Positions 1 through 7,079 of a DNA stretch of 64,000 nucleotides are shown piece after piece. Every line of letters begins with the position of its first letter. Position 1 is the first letter of the stretch. The DNA comes from an uncultured Bacteroidia bacterium (GTDB taxonomy: Bacteria; Bacteroidota; Bacteroidia; Bacteroidales; ML635J-15). A program made the translations under genes and the position numbers. Below the pieces are notes generated by a model. It saw only the letters and a program-made list of their open reading frames with translations, searched no databases and was not told where the DNA came from. Location of the stretch: positions 1 through 64,000 of the forward strand of contig CADAXK010000016.1 in NCBI GenBank assembly GCA_902791865.1, written 5' to 3'.

Positions 1-92
1 AGTCGAACTATGTTGCAGGGTACAAGTCAGGACTGACAAATATCGAACTGGTTAAGAAAAAGTCTGACAGTCGCGCAGAAGACCAGTCTTGA
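1..92 (+). CDS. 3' end of an unidentified gene (partial)
   Basis: The frame beginning at base 3 is open for 29 codons and stops with TGA at 90-92. The readable tail is SNYVAGYKSGLTNIELVKKK followed by a hydrophilic end (SDSRAEDQS). I do not recognise the family. The first 20 residues look like real protein. The last nine codons lie inside the 8-nt repeat array that starts at 62, so the array seems to have supplied the C-terminus and stop. The call rests only on an open frame at the window edge. Confidence 0.35.
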   Translation, partial: SNYVAGYKSGLTNIELVKKKSDSRAEDQS

Positions 93-208
93 TGTCGGAC
101 TGTCTAGCAGAAGACCAGACTGACAGACTGTAAGACTGCAAGCCTGTGAGACTGCAAGTCTGCTCGCCTTCAATCGTAAATCGTACATCAAAAATCGTAA
201 ATATCCCT
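62..208. repeat. Octamer array (62-173) passing into heptamer array (174-208)
   Basis: Bases 62-173 divide into 14 consecutive 8-nt units, every one starting with G. GAAGACCA and GACTGCAA each occur twice, and GACTGTAA, GACTGACA and GTCTAGCA are variants. From 174 the register becomes 7 nt for five units (TCGTAAA twice, TCGTACA, TCAAAAA, TATCCCT). The last unit abuts the TATCTTTG promoter box of the kinase gene. The register was checked base by base. Function is unknown. Confidence 0.8.
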
Positions 209-216
209 TATCTTTG
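209..216 (+). promoter_or_regulatory. -7 promoter box of the kinase gene
   Basis: TATCTTTG is a perfect match to the Bacteroidota -7 consensus TAnnTTTG. No TTTG lies 19-21 nt upstream; that position is occupied by the heptamer array. A transcript would start near 223, just before the ATG at 235. The TTG at 214 that opens the longest frame lies inside the box, so it cannot be the start codon. Confidence 0.65.
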
Positions 217-234
217 CCCCAAAATATTCATCAA

Positions 235-1521
235 ATGTTCGACAGCGACAAGAATTCAGGCTTCTTCTTAGACGACAGCAACATAAATGTGTCGGAAAAA
301 TTTTCCGAGATACAGTTGCTCCACGCCTCTAAAAACGGCTATACCGAAGTCTATAAGGCAAAACGCTATGGTCGCTGGCATACTCTGAAACGCCTCACCG
401 AAAGTGAAAGCGAGAACCAGAAGTTCAAGAATCTCATCCAAAAGGAATTTGAAGTGTCGTATCTGCTTTCGCACCAAAACATTGCAAGGACTTACGGCAT
501 CGAAGATGTTCCTGGATTGGGTATTTGCATAGTGCAGGAGTACATTGACGGTTGGAATTGGAAAGAATTCTTTGAGCAGCAAGATGTCACCAAGGCAGAA
601 ACCGAAACGCTTGTCTGCGAACTCTGCGATGCACTGCAATATATTCACGAACAACAAATTATCCACCGCGACATAAAGCCTGCAAACATTCTCGTCACAC
701 GCAACGGACACCACATCAAGCTAATCGATTTCGGACTCGCCGACCGTGACGACTACGCCATACTCAAAGACCCTGCTGGAACATCCGGCTACGCTTCGCC
801 CGAACAGCAGAAAACTGGTCTTATCGACAATCGTGCCGACATATACGCACTTGGAATCCTTATCAGCAATCTGCCAAACTGCTCACGCAAACTTAAACGC
901 ATAGCAAAGCGATGCTACGAAGTGCAGACTAGCAAACGCTACATTTCGGCAAACGATGTAAAACAAAGCATACAAAGCAAAAAGTCGCGAAGTATTGCAA
1001 TTGCCGTATTGGTATTAATCATAGTTGCATTGTCAACCATTCTTTTTGTAAGGTTGCCACAACAAATTAGGAAAGAAATTGTCATTCAGCAGGATACAAT
1101 AACAATGCAGATGGTAGAGCAACAGTCTGCTGAAATAGATTCTCTTAAACATCTTGCCGATACATACGCACACGAAATCGACTCGATGAAGCGAATTGGA
1201 AATGCCGAAGCCGAGTCTGCAAGCCAAATGCTTGAATTGCAGGATGCTGTCCGTGCATACGCAAAGTCGGTTTGTGCAAAAATTGACAACTTCCTTGCAG
1301 GCAGAACTCAACTTTCATCCGACGAATGGCAGACATACCAGAATATGCAAACCGATATGATGATGCATCGTGGCGAATATCCGCGAAAACTGCTGTTGTC
1401 AAAGATTCCAGAATCAGACAGGAACTTTGCAAGCAAACTCGAAACACTCAAGGCTGTGGAAGAAAAGGTTTACGAAGAATATTTGCGAGCAAATTATATG
1501 AAAGTGGAGATGGCGCAATAA
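235..1521 (+). CDS. Membrane-anchored Hanks-type Ser/Thr protein kinase
   Basis: 428 residues from ATG 235; the in-frame TTG at 214 is inside the promoter box. The kinase domain covers about residues 25-240: Lys52 (TLKRL) binds ATP, Glu71 is the likely partner, HRD is at 144-146 with Asp146 as catalytic base, then Asn151, DFG at 165-167 and SPE at 188-190. The glycine loop is glycine-poor (SKNGYTEVY), which I recall as usual for Bacteroidales kinases of this type. One membrane helix spans about 253-272. It is followed by a predicted coiled-coil region (about 285-340) and an Ala/Gln/Glu-rich tail with no known sensor domain. This suggests a cytoplasmic kinase with an extracytoplasmic helical part. 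Targets are unknown, and no partner phosphatase is adjacent. Confidence 0.85.
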   Translation: MFDSDKNSGFFLDDSNINVSEKFSEIQLLHASKNGYTEVYKAKRYGRWHTLKRLTESESENQKFKNLIQKEFEVSYLLSHQNIARTYGIEDVPGLGICIVQEYIDGWNWKEFFEQQDVTKAETETLVCELCDALQYIHEQQIIHRDIKPANILVTRNGHHIKLIDFGLADRDDYAILKDPAGTSGYASPEQQKTGLIDNRADIYALGILISNLPNCSRKLKRIAKRCYEVQTSKRYISANDVKQSIQSKKSRSIAIAVLVLIIVALSTILFVRLPQQIRKEIVIQQDTITMQMVEQQSAEIDSLKHLADTYAHEIDSMKRIGNAEAESASQMLELQDAVRAYAKSVCAKIDNFLAGRTQLSSDEWQTYQNMQTDMMMHRGEYPRKLLLSKIPESDRNFASKLETLKAVEEKVYEEYLRANYMKVEMAQ

Positions 1522-1523
1522 GG

Positions 1524-1707
1524 ACTTTGAACCTTAAACTATTGAATCCTTCCCTTCGACAGGCTCAGGGGGGCGGAAATCACTGAAACGGTGTCAGCAA
1601 CAGAAATCACGAATTAACGGCGAAGCCCTCAACGAAGTTAAACTCAGAAACGCCGCAGGCATAGAAACGAGAACGGCGAAGCCCTCAACGAAGTTAAACC
1701 AGAAGCG
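1524..1707. repeat. Octamer array with a 28-bp direct repeat, between kinase and cdsA
   Basis: From base 1524 the whole intergenic region divides into 23 octamers, such as CCTTAAAC, TATTGAAT, GCGAAGCC and AGTTAAAC. A 28-bp segment beginning AACGGCGAAG and ending AGTTAAAC occurs identically at 1616-1643 and 1672-1699, exactly seven octamers apart. A third perfect copy lies inverted at 10909-10936. Bases 1552-1570 carry a CCCTTCGAC-agg-CTCAGGG palindrome-like repeat. No gene is evident here. Confidence 0.75.
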
Positions 1708-1711
1708 GGCT

Positions 1712-2515
1712 TTAGCCATTGAAACTTCTCATCACCCACACCGCTATCGTTACCCACGGAATTGTGAATATAAAGCTGTCGAGCCTGTCGAGCAGACCGC
1801 CGTGTCCAGGTATGAGGTTGCCAGAATCCTTGACGCCTGCGCTACGCTTAAACATCGATTCGATGAAGTCGCCAAGTATTCCGAATATGCCAACCATAGC
1901 ACCGATTACGCACCACTGCCATACTTCAAAACCGAGTTTCGGGAAGAGGTAGCCGCCAAATGCTGCAGCTGTTACGGTAAATATGAATCCGCCGATTGCA
2001 CCTTCCCACGATTTCTTTGGCGATATGCGCTCGAAAATCTTGTGCTTGCCGAACTTGCATCCCACCAGATATGCCATCGTATCGGAAACCCATATCAGGA
2101 TGAATACTGCCATTATGAGCTGATTGTCGGTCATGCCGATGTAGGTTGCAATACTAAGCGGAAGTGCAATGTATATTAAAGCGAGGAAAGATTTTCCAAG
2201 ATGTTCTTCCTGCTTTGAGTCGTGCTCGAAAAGTTGGATTATGAATAGGGATAGCATCAATGCCAAAAGTAGTATGAATGTCATTGTGTATCCTCTGCTG
2301 ACCCAATATGCCGAAAGTATTGCAAATGTGCCAATCGTTTCGATGAATATTGTTCTTAAATGTGACATTTTGAACATCTTCATAAATTCGAAAAGCATTA
2401 TTACACAGCACAATCCCATAAATATAGCACAAGTGTGTTCGTTGTACAATACCATAAAGCATGTTATTGCAACGAAAAGTGCTCCGAATATGGTCCGTTT
2501 CAGAATATTAGGCAT
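1712..2515 (-). CDS. cdsA: Phosphatidate cytidylyltransferase
   Basis: CdsA makes CDP-diacylglycerol from CTP and phosphatidic acid, the branch point for membrane phospholipids. The 267-residue protein is almost entirely hydrophobic, with about eight membrane helices. It ends in the family signature: KDSG at about 229-232, then PGHGGLLDRLDS, which holds the metal- and CTP-binding acidic residues. The length is normal. It lies 70 bp downstream of ftsH on the same strand and is probably the last gene of the rsfS-ftsH-cdsA operon, an order common in Bacteroidota. The last bases next to the stop adjoin the octamer array. Confidence 0.95.
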   Translation of the reverse strand: MPNILKRTIFGALFVAITCFMVLYNEHTCAIFMGLCCVIMLFEFMKMFKMSHLRTIFIETIGTFAILSAYWVSRGYTMTFILLLALMLSLFIIQLFEHDSKQEEHLGKSFLALIYIALPLSIATYIGMTDNQLIMAVFILIWVSDTMAYLVGCKFGKHKIFERISPKKSWEGAIGGFIFTVTAAAFGGYLFPKLGFEVWQWCVIGAMVGIFGILGDFIESMFKRSAGVKDSGNLIPGHGGLLDRLDSFIFTIPWVTIAVWVMRSFNG

Positions 2516-2585
2516 CCTAGTAGGTTTGAAAGTTTCTAAGTTTAAAAGTTTCTATGTTGTGTCGTGGCGCGCCGCGACGGTACAT

Positions 2586-4634
2586 TTATGATTCTGTGTT
2601 TGCGTTATCTATATTCTCAGTTCCCTGAGCGTCAGTCGAAGGGGCGTCTTCAGCCTGTTTTTCTGCTTCCGCCTTTTCCTGCTCCTTGGCTTCGTTTATT
2701 GCGTCGAGAGCCTTGTTTTCGCCTTTGCGCTTGCCGAAAATGCGTTCGAGGTCGTCGCTGAAGATGACTTCCTTTTCGAGCAAGGTTTCTGCAAGATGGG
2801 TAAGTCCTTCCATGTTGTTGCGAAGCACTTCCTTTGCTCGTTCGTACTGTTCCTCGACCATAGCCTTTACATCAGCATCAATCTTTTCGGCGGTCTTGTC
2901 GCTGTATGGCTTGGTGAATCCGTAGTCGTCGGTCGAGTTGTAGTAGGAGAGGTTGCCAATGTCGTTGCTCATGCCGTAGAATGATACCATTGCAATAGCC
3001 TGCTTGGTAACTCGTTCGAGGTCGTTGAGAGCACCAGTCGAAACTTTTCCGAAGTTGATTTCCTCGCTTGCGCGTCCTCCTAAGGTTGCGCACATTTCGT
3101 CGAGAAGCTGTTCCTTGGTTGTGATGGAACGTTCTTCCGGCAAGTACCATGCTGCGCCGAGAGCCTTTCCGCGTGGGATAATCGTGACTTTCAGCAGAGG
3201 ATTTGCATATTCGAGAAGCCAGCTTACTGTTGCGTGTCCAGCCTCGTGGTATGCTATAGTGCGTTTTTCGGTTTCCGAAATAATCTTGTTTTTCTTTTCC
3301 AATCCGCCGATTATGCGGTCAACGGCATCGAGGAAGTCCTGCTTGTCGATTTCCTTCTTGTCGTTTCGTGCTGCGATGAGGGCTGCCTCGTTGCAAACGT
3401 TTGCAATGTCGGCTCCGCTGAATCCAGGTGTCTGCTTGGCAAGGAAGTCGATTTTTACGCTCGATGCCATCTTGAGGTTCTTGGTGTGAACTTGGAAAAT
3501 TTCCTCGCGTTCCTTTACGTCGGGAAGTTCAAGATGGATTTGTCTGTCGAAACGGCCAGCACGCATAAGTGCGGAGTCAAGGATTTCGGCGCGGTTGGTT
3601 GCGGCGAGGATTATAACACCACTGTTGGTGTCGAATCCGTCCATTTCGGTAAGAAGTTGATTAAGAGTGTTTTCCCTTTCATCGTTACCGCTGAAGCTAT
3701 TCGACTTGCCACGAGCACGACCGATGGCATCAATTTCGTCGATGAAGATTATGCACGGAGCTTTGCTCTTTGCCTGACGGAAAAGGTCACGTACACGCGA
3801 TGCACCTACGCCTACAAACATTTCAACGAAGTCGCTACCGCTGAGCGAGAAGAATGGAACATCGGCTTCGCCTGCTACGGCCTTTGCCAACAAGGTCTTA
3901 CCGGTTCCTGGAGGACCCACGAGCAAAGCGCCTTTTGGAATCTTACCACCGAGTTTAGTGTATTTGTCTGGATTCTTCAGGAAATCAACAATTTCCATTA
4001 CTTCAACCTTGGCTTCCTCAAGACCGGCAACGTCCTTGAAGTTAACTTTCACCTTGCGTTCCTTGTCAAAAACCTGTGCCTTCGATTTGCCTATGCTGAA
4101 AATCTGTCCGCCACCGCTTCCTCCGCTCATTTTATTGAATACGAACCACCAAAGTACAAGAATTAATACAATAGGAAGTATCCAACTGATGATTGAACCT
4201 AGATAGTCGTGTTCCGTTTTGTATTCTACGCTTACGCGCTGTTCTTTAGGCAAATCCTTCTGTGCTTCAGCAAGTTTTGTTTCAAAACTTTCCACATCAC
4301 CGATATTGAAGTAGAATGAAGGTATCGAACCCGAAAATAAGTTGCTTCCAGCTGAAGCGCCACCATACTTGTCAATGCTTTCTGGCTTTATGTAGATGTC
4401 GGCACGTTCGCGGTTGACGACAACGACCTTTTCCACATCGTTGTTAAGAAGCATTTCGTTCTCGAACTTGTTCCAGTTTATTTCGTTGGCTCCGCCTCCA
4501 AAATCAATGAATGTTATAGCGATTAGCACGGCAAGAATTACTATATATATAATAACTCGCGCTTTGCCATTGCCACCGTTGTTCGGTAAGCCCTGATTCT
4601 CGTTGTTGGGCTTGAATCCTTTGTTACCTTCCAT
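2586..4634 (-). CDS. ftsH: ATP-dependent zinc metalloprotease FtsH
   Basis: FtsH is a membrane-bound AAA+ protease that extracts and degrades membrane and regulatory proteins. Seen here: a first membrane helix at about 26-46, a periplasmic segment, a second helix at about 145-168, Walker A GPPGTGKT at about 239-246, Walker [10 protein letters not shown], the second region of homology with ..RAGRFDR.., and the zinc site HEAGH at about 460. At 682 residues it is somewhat longer than E. coli FtsH because of a Glu/Ala-rich, disordered C-terminal tail. Part of that tail is encoded by a dispersed repeat (see 2617-2646). rsfS ends 4 bp upstream, so the two are cotranscribed and probably translationally coupled. 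Confidence 0.97.
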   Translation of the reverse strand: MEGNKGFKPNNENQGLPNNGGNGKARVIIYIVILAVLIAITFIDFGGGANEINWNKFENEMLLNNDVEKVVVVNRERADIYIKPESIDKYGGASAGSNLFSGSIPSFYFNIGDVESFETKLAEAQKDLPKEQRVSVEYKTEHDYLGSIISWILPIVLILVLWWFVFNKMSGGSGGGQIFSIGKSKAQVFDKERKVKVNFKDVAGLEEAKVEVMEIVDFLKNPDKYTKLGGKIPKGALLVGPPGTGKTLLAKAVAGEADVPFFSLSGSDFVEMFVGVGASRVRDLFRQAKSKAPCIIFIDEIDAIGRARGKSNSFSGNDERENTLNQLLTEMDGFDTNSGVIILAATNRAEILDSALMRAGRFDRQIHLELPDVKEREEIFQVHTKNLKMASSVKIDFLAKQTPGFSGADIANVCNEAALIAARNDKKEIDKQDFLDAVDRIIGGLEKKNKIISETEKRTIAYHEAGHATVSWLLEYANPLLKVTIIPRGKALGAAWYLPEERSITTKEQLLDEMCATLGGRASEEINFGKVSTGALNDLERVTKQAIAMVSFYGMSNDIGNLSYYNSTDDYGFTKPYSDKTAEKIDADVKAMVEEQYERAKEVLRNNMEGLTHLAETLLEKEVIFSDDLERIFGKRKGENKALDAINEAKEQEKAEAEKQAEDAPSTDAQGTENIDNANTES
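2617..2646 (-). repeat. CCTTCGAC..CTCAGGG-type repeat inside the ftsH tail
   Basis: Read on the coding strand, this stretch contains CCCTTCGAC, a five-base centre, then CTCAGGGAACTGAG. It closely resembles the intergenic copy at 1552-1570, which has a three-base centre. In ftsH it is translated as [11 protein letters not shown] in the unstructured C-terminal tail. I recall similar CCTTCGACAGGCTCAGGG repeats from other bacterial genomes. That it inserted into the gene is inferred. Confidence 0.55.
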
Positions 4635-4638
4635 TTCC

Positions 4639-5013
4639 TTATTTGTTTTCTATAGATTTGGTTTCTGCATCAGCCCAAAGCTGTTCGAGCTTGTAGAATT
4701 CGCGTGCTTCGGGTAGGAAAATGTGTACCACAATGTCAACATAGTCCATCAAAATCCATTCGCTGTTCTCGAAGCCTTCTTCTTTCCATGGTCTTTCCTT
4801 CAAGGTGCCGCGTGTCTGGTACCTTATGTAGTCGGCTAGCGTATTGGCATGGATTACTGAGTTGGCTGTACAAATAACGAAATATTTTGTAATGTGGTTT
4901 TCAATGGCTTGCAAGTCCATATTGACAACATTTTCGCCTTTCTTGTCAAGAATTGCTTGATTTATAACTTCAAGCAGTTTTTGTGTGTCTTCTATTACTG
5001 AAAATCTACTCAT
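4639..5013 (-). CDS. rsfS: Ribosomal silencing factor RsfS (YbeB/Iojap family)
   Basis: RsfS binds ribosomal protein uL14 and blocks subunit joining, lowering translation under starvation. At 124 residues the protein has the normal family length. Recognisable family features are the KGENVVNMDLQAIEN segment near residue 25, YFVICTANS at about 45-53, the RPWKEEGFENSEWILMDYVDIVVHIF stretch (positions about 78-103) and the FYKLEQLWADA end. The ATG at 5013 lies about 20 nt downstream of a TATCTTTG box. It is the first gene of the operon with ftsH and cdsA. Confidence 0.95.
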   Translation of the reverse strand: MSRFSVIEDTQKLLEVINQAILDKKGENVVNMDLQAIENHITKYFVICTANSVIHANTLADYIRYQTRGTLKERPWKEEGFENSEWILMDYVDIVVHIFLPEAREFYKLEQLWADAETKSIENK

Positions 5014-5032
5014 TCGTTTAAAAATTTGGGGA

Positions 5033-5040
5033 CAAAGATA
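5033..5040 (-). promoter_or_regulatory. -7 promoter box of rsfS-ftsH-cdsA
   Basis: Reads TATCTTTG on the minus strand, a perfect TAnnTTTG match. The ATG of rsfS follows 19 nt downstream. No good TTTG is present at -33, so only the -7 element is supported. Confidence 0.6.
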
Positions 5041-5158
5041 CTAATTTTTAGTTTGTTTTGAGTGTTATGGTTGTTAAAAAAGAATTAAGGTTATTGCCTA
5101 ATTTGAAGATTTGATATGACTTTGGTAGGCCGACTTTGTAATGAATTGATTATAAACG

Positions 5159-5189
5159 AAAAAAGACGAACTGAAAGTCCGTCTTTTTC
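5159..5189 (-). terminator. Terminator after tRNA-Asn
   Basis: A 9-bp stem (5160-5168 with 5180-5188) encloses an 11-nt loop, and the arms are A/T runs. It can act in either direction. On the minus strand it lies just past the tRNA 3' end and upstream of the rsfS promoter. Confidence 0.75.
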
Positions 5190-5191
5190 TG

Positions 5192-5265
5192 CTCCCCAGG
5201 TAGGACTTGAACCTACGACCCCCTGATTAACAGTCAGGTGCTCTAACCAACTGAGCTACTGAGGA
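5192..5265 (-). tRNA. tRNA-Asn (anticodon GTT)
   Basis: Read on the minus strand, the 74-nt sequence folds as a full cloverleaf. The acceptor stem TCCTCAG pairs with CTGGGGA (one G-T pair). The D loop holds AGCTCAGTTGGTTAGAGC. The anticodon stem-loop CCTGACTGTTAATCAGG has anticodon GTT, and the T arm contains GGTTCAAGTCC. The discriminator is G73, as expected for Asn. The 3' CCA is not encoded and must be added by nucleotidyltransferase. Confidence 0.97.
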
Positions 5266-5274
5266 AAAGCGGTG

Positions 5275-5305
5275 CAAAGATACTGCTTTATTTTTAACTG
5301 GCAAA
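5275..5305 (-). promoter_or_regulatory. Promoter of tRNA-Asn
   Basis: On the minus strand TTTG (5302-5305) is followed after 19 nt by TATCTTTG (5275-5282), a complete Bacteroidota promoter. The tRNA 5' end is 10 nt downstream, so the leader is very short. Confidence 0.85.
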
Positions 5306-5435
5306 TAATTTTTTAATTATTTTTCTAAAAAGTGACAAATTGTTGAATTGTAGAATGTTATCCAAGCGAGTTGCCTAGTTTGTACATTCTTTCAGAGAAA
5401 AAAGTTCTAAATTACGTTTGCGAATCTTCGCGTTT

Positions 5436-6878
5436 TTACTTTTTCTTGTAGATTTTTAGTTTCTGACCAATCTGTAATTTCGACGGGTCGGAGATGTTGT
5501 TCCATTTCAGGATTTCATCGGCGGTTGCCCAACTGTAGCGCTTGGCGATGTTGTACGGGTTATCGCCTGATTTTACCGTGTAGGTTTCAACCAATGTGTA
5601 GTCCTTTGCGTTGAATGTAGCTGTTGTGGACGCGCTTGTGTTTGATTGTGTTGCTGGCTTTGTTGTGTTCGTGGTTGACTTTGACTGGGTGGTCTGGGTG
5701 TTCGATGCAGACTTTTTGCCAGTCCATATCACAAGAGTTTTGCCTGCTGTTATGTTTGTTCCGCTGAGGCCGTTCCATGCCTGAATGTCGCTGACTTTCA
5801 CACCGAATTTCTGCGCAATCTTGCCTAGGTAGTCGCCGCTCTGTATTGTGTAAATTATTTTGTCTCCGTTGCCTTCAACTACGTAGTTTTTCGGCTCAAC
5901 AGGAGGTTTTGGCGGCGGGAAATAAATGGTGTCGTTGTACTTGACAATGCTGTCGTGAAGCCTTGCAAAATCATCTTTTCTGCCAGTAGGCAGCTTGAAT
6001 GTCACTGCAGTGTGCCGTCCGTCGATGACTTCGCAATGGAAGGTCGAATTGAGCGATTTCAACTCGTTCAGACTTATGCCCATTACCTTGGAAATCTGCT
6101 CGATATGAATGCGGTCGCTAATGCGGATGGTGTCGTATTGCTGTTCTATCGCCTTGACTTCTATTTTGCAATTCCTATAGTTTTCAGCCCACGAAATCAC
6201 TGCACACCAGATGTCGAAAATGTTCTTGCCGTAAGGGTCGAGCGATGTGTATATTTCGGAAGTTTGTTTGCCTTGGACTTGCATCAGTTTTAGGTTAGAT
6301 GGTCCAAAAAGGTAGGCAGCCAATGAGATGTCCCACTTTTCAAACTTTTCGTGGAAATATTGCAACTGACGGATTGCCGCCTTGCTAGATTGCATGATGT
6401 CGTGCCGGCCATCGGTACATTCGGTGATTTCTACACCGTATTTTATAGCATATAGGTATTGCAGACCCCAGAATCCGCAGTTCCCGTCCTGTTCGAAGTC
6501 CTTGTCGAATGCCGATATTGCAAATGGAAGCCATAAAACTTCGTCAGGGAAGGTGCTAAGTCCAGATTTTTCGGCAGCAAAAGCTATTTCCGAATGCGCT
6601 TTCAGCATGGCTGTTTTTGTTTCGACAGGCAGCGATGAAATTGCATCATAGTAAGATATTGCGTTATGCGTAAGCGTGTAAGATTCTTCCGAAATTAGCA
6701 CTTTGGGGTAAAGGTGTTCGCTAACTGTTGTCGATTCAATTTTTGCTTCGATGTACTGCGGATTATAGTTGCCCAGGTTCTTTTTCAGTAAAGCTGTGAA
6801 GTCGCTTTGTCCGAAAGCTGCGGCAATCGGTAGCGTAATGGTTATAAATGTTAATATGTATTTGTAAAACAATGACAT
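5436..6878 (-). CDS. MltD-like LysM protein with a mutated transglycosylase site
   Basis: 480 residues from ATG 6878. The in-frame ATG at 6902 is part of a dispersed inverted repeat and is rejected. A signal peptide (MSLFYKYIL..AAAFGQ) leads to a domain that aligns with MltD-type lytic transglycosylases, which cleave peptidoglycan glycan strands. Matching landmarks are LPFAISAF, GFWGLQYL, DGRHD and LAAYLFGP. The catalytic Glu of the LPxxES motif is Ile121 here, so lytic activity is unlikely. Two LysM peptidoglycan-binding repeats follow: one near the YTIQSGDYLGKIAQKFGV segment, one at the C-terminus (YTVKSGDNPYNIAKRY), joined by a Thr/Ser/Asn-rich linker. It probably binds peptidoglycan as a scaffold in the periplasm. 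The position of the missing Glu was judged by eye. Confidence 0.85.
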   Translation of the reverse strand: MSLFYKYILTFITITLPIAAAFGQSDFTALLKKNLGNYNPQYIEAKIESTTVSEHLYPKVLISEESYTLTHNAISYYDAISSLPVETKTAMLKAHSEIAFAAEKSGLSTFPDEVLWLPFAISAFDKDFEQDGNCGFWGLQYLYAIKYGVEITECTDGRHDIMQSSKAAIRQLQYFHEKFEKWDISLAAYLFGPSNLKLMQVQGKQTSEIYTSLDPYGKNIFDIWCAVISWAENYRNCKIEVKAIEQQYDTIRISDRIHIEQISKVMGISLNELKSLNSTFHCEVIDGRHTAVTFKLPTGRKDDFARLHDSIVKYNDTIYFPPPKPPVEPKNYVVEGNGDKIIYTIQSGDYLGKIAQKFGVKVSDIQAWNGLSGTNITAGKTLVIWTGKKSASNTQTTQSKSTTNTTKPATQSNTSASTTATFNAKDYTLVETYTVKSGDNPYNIAKRYSWATADEILKWNNISDPSKLQIGQKLKIYKKK

Positions 6879-6897
6879 TGTTAGAATAAAAAAAGAT

Positions 6898-7056
6898 GTC
6901 ATTCCGTAAAGCAGAGTGAACCGACAAAGGAACGTGTCGTGTGAACTCGCTTATACGGAATCTCCTTGAAATTAGTATTTGGGGAGATTCCGCACAGTCG
7001 AACATCACAACGCTCTCCGTTCCGTATCGCGTGTCTGTTCTGACTTGCGGAATGAC
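6898..7056. repeat. 159-bp nested inverted repeat
   Basis: The outer arms GTCATTCCG (6898-6906) and CGGAATGAC (7048-7056) enclose the inner arms CGGAATCTCC (6956-6965) and GGAGATTCCG (6983-6992). The layout is two diverged elements of about 70 bp head to head around a 17-bp centre. It fills the space between the dipeptidase gene and the MltD-like gene. It has no coding capacity and no transposase. Confidence 0.7.
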
Positions 7057-7079
7057 GTAAAAAGTAAATCATTATTAGG

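Noticed and set aside
214..234. TTG start giving seven extra residues on the kinase
   Set aside because: The codon is part of the TATCTTTG promoter box, upstream of the expected transcript start.
1777..1800. GTCGAGCCTGTCGAG resembling a dispersed repeat inside cdsA
   Set aside because: It encodes the conserved CdsA signature LLDRLDS, so protein function explains it.
3234..4166. 310-residue plus-strand open frame
   Set aside because: Entirely antisense to ftsH; it reflects the codon bias of that gene.
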